From Robinsoniella peoriensis (GTDB lineage Bacteria > Bacillota > Clostridia > Lachnospirales > Lachnospiraceae): 64,000 nucleotides of DNA. Positions 61,535-64,000 of the stretch are shown here, piece after piece (positions within the stretch are counted from its first letter, which is position 1; the number at the start of each line of letters is the position of its first letter). Position numbers and translations under genes: made by a program. The stretch lies in assembly GCF_042680125.1 (NCBI RefSeq), contig NZ_JBHTNY010000039.1, one strand, 5' to 3'. The notes beneath the pieces are model-generated. The model did no database searches and had not been told where the DNA came from. It saw only the letters and a program-made list of their open reading frames with translations.

Positions 61535-62623
61535 TTATTTTTTACTAATTCTCCCATTCTTAAATAGTAAAAAGATAATCTTTCGAATGGAACGTTTCGT
61601 GTCCTTATCCAGATGTTTAAAGGTACTCAGCATTGCCAGTGTGCTTTTATACCATTCTTCGGTCAGTTCAATTAAAGTAGCCGCTTCTGTACTTTTAATA
61701 ATCTCAAACAACGAATTCACAAATTCCTGTCTCTGATCGGAAGGAATTGCACAAATCCATTGATTAAAAGCCTCGTCTTTGTAAAGGGAAGTCTTATAAA
61801 TTTCTTCTGCATAATCAAAATCACCATTCTTGATCACCCAGGTATAGGGGTCATGCTGAAGGGCTCCAGTTCCGGTGCTCTTAACCACTTTATAGTCAAT
61901 CTTATTCTGAAACATCATACCCACAAATGATTTCTCAGGAACAATTTTCTGGATTCGCTCTGAAATAGCTAAATACTCTGCCTTTTTGTATACATCATCC
62001 CGAAACCCCGGCCCGTCAAAACAGTCAATTTTAAAAATTCTGCTCTGTATCTCCTCCTGACACTCTATTCCGGCATACATTGCCACATTTCCGCCCTTGG
62101 AATGACCTCCCAGTACAATTTTGCCTTCCCAAAGTCTCCCTACCTTCTCCAGATAGCGCAGCGCTGCCACCTGAGTGGGGATCGGACTCATAAAAGCCAT
62201 GTTAAAGTCTTCCTTCCAACCTACAATTGACTCATCCGTACCTCTGTATGCAATATAAATCCAGTCACCCATAAAAAAAGTGACTGCTGAAAACTGCATT
62301 TCCATTTCCTCATCCAAAATGTCCATAAAATAATTCATAGAAATATCCCGAAACCTGGGACTGTTATAAAGTGCCACATAAAAAGCCCGATACTGCTCTT
62401 CGAATCTGGTATCTCCGTATAAATGCTCATATTGGGGATGTCTGCGCAGACTCTTGATAAAAACCGGTCTCTTATTCTCTTCCAGTCCTCCTACAATCGT
62501 ATCCAGTTTAAAATAGGATAACTGGCATAAAATCAAACTGTCAACCAGGTTAAATTCCTTCTCCTGAAAAGTCAGATGACCATACTCTTTCAAATATCTA
62601 ATGGTATTATCCTTAATATTCAT
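61535..62623 (-). CDS. DUF2974 (Mbeg1-like) alpha/beta-hydrolase-like protein
   Basis: The 362-residue protein has a lipase-type fold. The nucleophile elbow is GGHSKGGNVAMYAG (GxSxG), a class 3 lipase-like segment reads WIYIAYRGTDESIVGWKEDFN, and KIDCFDGPGF supplies a candidate Asp. DUF2974 proteins are frequent in Lachnospiraceae; no substrate is known. No signal peptide is seen. GGGAGCGGGCATAT precedes the ATG. Confidence 0.82.
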   Translation of the reverse strand: MNIKDNTIRYLKEYGHLTFQEKEFNLVDSLILCQLSYFKLDTIVGGLEENKRPVFIKSLRRHPQYEHLYGDTRFEEQYRAFYVALYNSPRFRDISMNYFMDILDEEMEMQFSAVTFFMGDWIYIAYRGTDESIVGWKEDFNMAFMSPIPTQVAALRYLEKVGRLWEGKIVLGGHSKGGNVAMYAGIECQEEIQSRIFKIDCFDGPGFRDDVYKKAEYLAISERIQKIVPEKSFVGMMFQNKIDYKVVKSTGTGALQHDPYTWVIKNGDFDYAEEIYKTSLYKDEAFNQWICAIPSDQRQEFVNSLFEIIKSTEAATLIELTEEWYKSTLAMLSTFKHLDKDTKRSIRKIIFLLFKNGRISKK

Positions 62624-62699
62624 ATATGCCCGCTCCCTTCCCTGTTTTCTATCATTCTACCCGGATCAGAGCTGTTTTAACAGGAATCCGCCTCTATAT

Positions 62700-63440
62700 T
62701 TAAAACAGCAGATTAATCAAGCCCAGAATAAAACCGATTAGTGCCCCAAGATTTACAATTGCATTCAATTCCTTTTTCATAATGGACATCAGCAGTTCTT
62801 CTACTTCCAGAACATCCATTTCATTAATTTTTTCCTGGACAATCCCTGAGATATTAATGTTTTCCATCATATCTCCCAGTTTTTCCTCTACCAGTCTCTC
62901 ATATGCTTCAATGGCATAAACTCTGACCGGAACATCCGAGTCCTTCACCATGGTTACAATCCGTCCGATTGTGACCTCGTTAACCTTTTTTGCAATTGGT
63001 TCCCGGAAATTCTCCAGCATCTTTTCATTTACCATCATAGCCAGAAAGCTGCCCTGCACGGATTCCAGAATCCCTTTAATGACTTCCCCTGCTACACTGC
63101 TTCCAATCTCATCCGAAATCTGTCCCAGCTGCATTTCATTTTCACTTTGTACCTCTATAATCCCCTCCAGGGCATCTCCTACTTTCTCTTTAATGCTGTC
63201 AGATAGCAGTACACCTTCCATCGTCTCCTTGGTCAGCAACTGTTTTCCCACTGCCGCTCCTATGGCTTTAGCCAGGCGTTCCTTCCCCTTTGGAATAATC
63301 CCGGGAGTAAAAGGCAGCGTATACTTACCTATTTTAACCGGACGCAGCGGACGGAACATCATCTTAACCGCAATATAATTCGTACAATACCCTATCACCG
63401 CCCCTATTAAAGGTGCTGTTATCATTCGTATTTCAAACAT
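62700..63440 (-). CDS. DUF445-family membrane protein
   Basis: The 246-residue protein starts with a membrane helix (ITAPLIGAVIGYCTNYIAVKMMF) followed by the family phrase FRPLRPVKIGKYTLPFTPGIIPKGKERLAKAIG, and ends with a helix (LGALIGFILGLINLLF). The middle is a long helical region. Bacillus YheB, the best known relative, is about 375 residues, so this form is shorter. The function is not known. Confidence 0.82.
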   Translation of the reverse strand: MFEIRMITAPLIGAVIGYCTNYIAVKMMFRPLRPVKIGKYTLPFTPGIIPKGKERLAKAIGAAVGKQLLTKETMEGVLLSDSIKEKVGDALEGIIEVQSENEMQLGQISDEIGSSVAGEVIKGILESVQGSFLAMMVNEKMLENFREPIAKKVNEVTIGRIVTMVKDSDVPVRVYAIEAYERLVEEKLGDMMENINISGIVQEKINEMDVLEVEELLMSIMKKELNAIVNLGALIGFILGLINLLF

Positions 63441-63877
63441 TATTTTAACCCTCTCTTCTATATAAATAATAAAATCAAAAATATATTTTATGAACTTTTT
63501 CTTTCATCGTAAATTATATCTGAAATAAAGTCAAGACTGATATTGTATTTAGGTTTAGTTGAGTAATGACGCTTTGTAGATGTAGGTAGTGTACGGAAAG
63601 AGAAGGTGGCGGACGCGATTGGCGTAAAGCAACTGATCTTGAGAACGGAATTTGTTTTTCATTCTATAACCTAGAAAAAGGAGCAAACTTCCTTCTTCTG
63701 TTACGCAAAGAGCCGAAACATACTGCGCAGCATCCAATAAAGAACAGCCTGCCACAGCCCAGGGGTTCCAACCTGCTGAGAAAACCAGCTTTGTATAACG
63801 AATGCTATCTCGGAAAGATGGGTGTGGGAAACTGGTATGGGCGGAGGAAGCGCAGAGCAGAGCTGAGTATTTTATAA
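63441..63877. other. gap without a supportable gene
   Basis: An AT-rich stretch is followed by about 290 bases of more even composition. One plus-strand frame stays open from about 63591 to 63877 but has no start or binding site and no recognisable protein; a 66-codon minus-strand frame (63555-63755) is equally unsupported. The gap is probably remnant DNA next to an insertion element. Confidence 0.5.
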
Positions 63878-64000
63878 TGTACCCATAAGTGTGGACACAT
63901 TATTTAGCGGGGCTCCCATTTTTTGGATTGTCAACATTTATTTAGACAACTTTTTTAAGGTTAGTAAGGCGATATTCTTTCGGTGTCAAATAGCCTAGTG
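63878..64000 (-). mobile_element. right end of an IS3-family insertion sequence
   Basis: The end TGTACCCATAAGTGTGGACA (63878-63897) has the TG...CA-type terminus of IS3-family elements, and the transposase C-terminus lies just inside it. The element continues beyond the window. Confidence 0.75.
63942..64000 (-). CDS. IS3-family transposase OrfB, C-terminal end only
   Basis: The minus strand translates to LGYLTPKEYRLTNLKKVV and a stop at 63942-63944. The (L)GYLTPxEYR phrase is the usual end of IS3/IS150-type OrfB integrase proteins. The catalytic DDE domain is outside the window. Confidence 0.75.
   Translation of the reverse strand, partial: LGYLTPKEYRLTNLKKVV

Noticed and set aside
63555..63755. 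66-codon minus-strand frame next to the IS3 end
   Set aside because: No ribosome site, no similarity I can recognise, and unusual composition for a protein.
63591..63877. Plus-strand open frame of about 95 codons
   Set aside because: No start codon with a binding site, and it ends exactly at the IS boundary; probably chance or remnant DNA.
1..64000. CRISPR arrays, prophage genes and antiviral defence islands
   Set aside because: No regular spaced repeats, cas genes, phage structural genes or known defence sets were seen in the window.

Overview
The window reads as the chromosome of an anaerobic, spore-forming member of the Bacillota, most likely a gut Lachnospiraceae. The evidence is low-to-moderate GC, AGGAGG-type ribosome binding sites, sporulation genes (yabP, yabQ, a SpoIIE-type phosphatase, a CotS-like coat protein), the oxygen-sensitive ThiH route to thiamine, and several glycan-uptake loci. 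The genus cannot be fixed from the sequence alone. Almost all genes lie on the minus strand.

Layout. 1-7.0 kb: 3' part of an iron/siderophore-type ABC ATPase, a ferritin-like protein, a CorC/HlyC-family membrane protein, and a propeller plus solute-binding lipoprotein divergent from an OmpR-type two-component pair. 7.0-12.6 kb: a complete thiamine operon, thiC-thiS-thiF-thiG-thiH-thiE-like, under a consensus promoter and a TPP riboswitch followed by two tandem terminators. 12.7-18.6 kb: an Eis-like acetyltransferase, an exo/endonuclease/phosphatase-family protein, and a small operon of a FadR-type regulator, a PLP-dependent sulfur amino-acid enzyme and a URO-D-family protein. 18.7-27.5 kb: a glycan locus with a GH106-type rhamnosidase, two permeases, a binding protein and a divergent GHL6-type glycosidase; a FadR-type operator lies just downstream of the predicted start of transcription. 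27.6-34 kb: threonine catabolism (kbl, tdh), a siroheme sulfite/nitrite reductase, a polyol dehydrogenase and a lipoprotein. 34-38 kb: a GH3 glycosidase, a broken gene fragment and a TnpB-only IS200/IS605 element. 38.4-47.5 kb: a YesM/YesN two-component system, an ABC sugar importer and a GH13 alpha-glycosidase, which together suggest regulated maltodextrin-type uptake. 47.8-60.5 kb: a housekeeping and sporulation block (ftsH, hpt, tilS, spoIIE-like, tRNA-Met, divIC-like, yabQ, yabP, rqcP, hup, mazG, phosphoglucomutase, cotS-like, cca) that follows the Bacillus subtilis yabN-to-ftsH order. 60.6-64 kb: uppP, two DUF proteins and the end of an IS3-family element.

The most unusual signal is a roughly 110-nt leader found three times (near 15.2, 36.2 and 60.5 kb). 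Each copy ends at the start codon of an unrelated gene. It folds as an H-type pseudoknot plus a second hairpin. The bases of that hairpin differ between copies but its pairing is kept. I do not recognise it as a named RNA family, and it is the best candidate here for an undescribed regulatory RNA. All structures and functions are read by eye; no searches were run.
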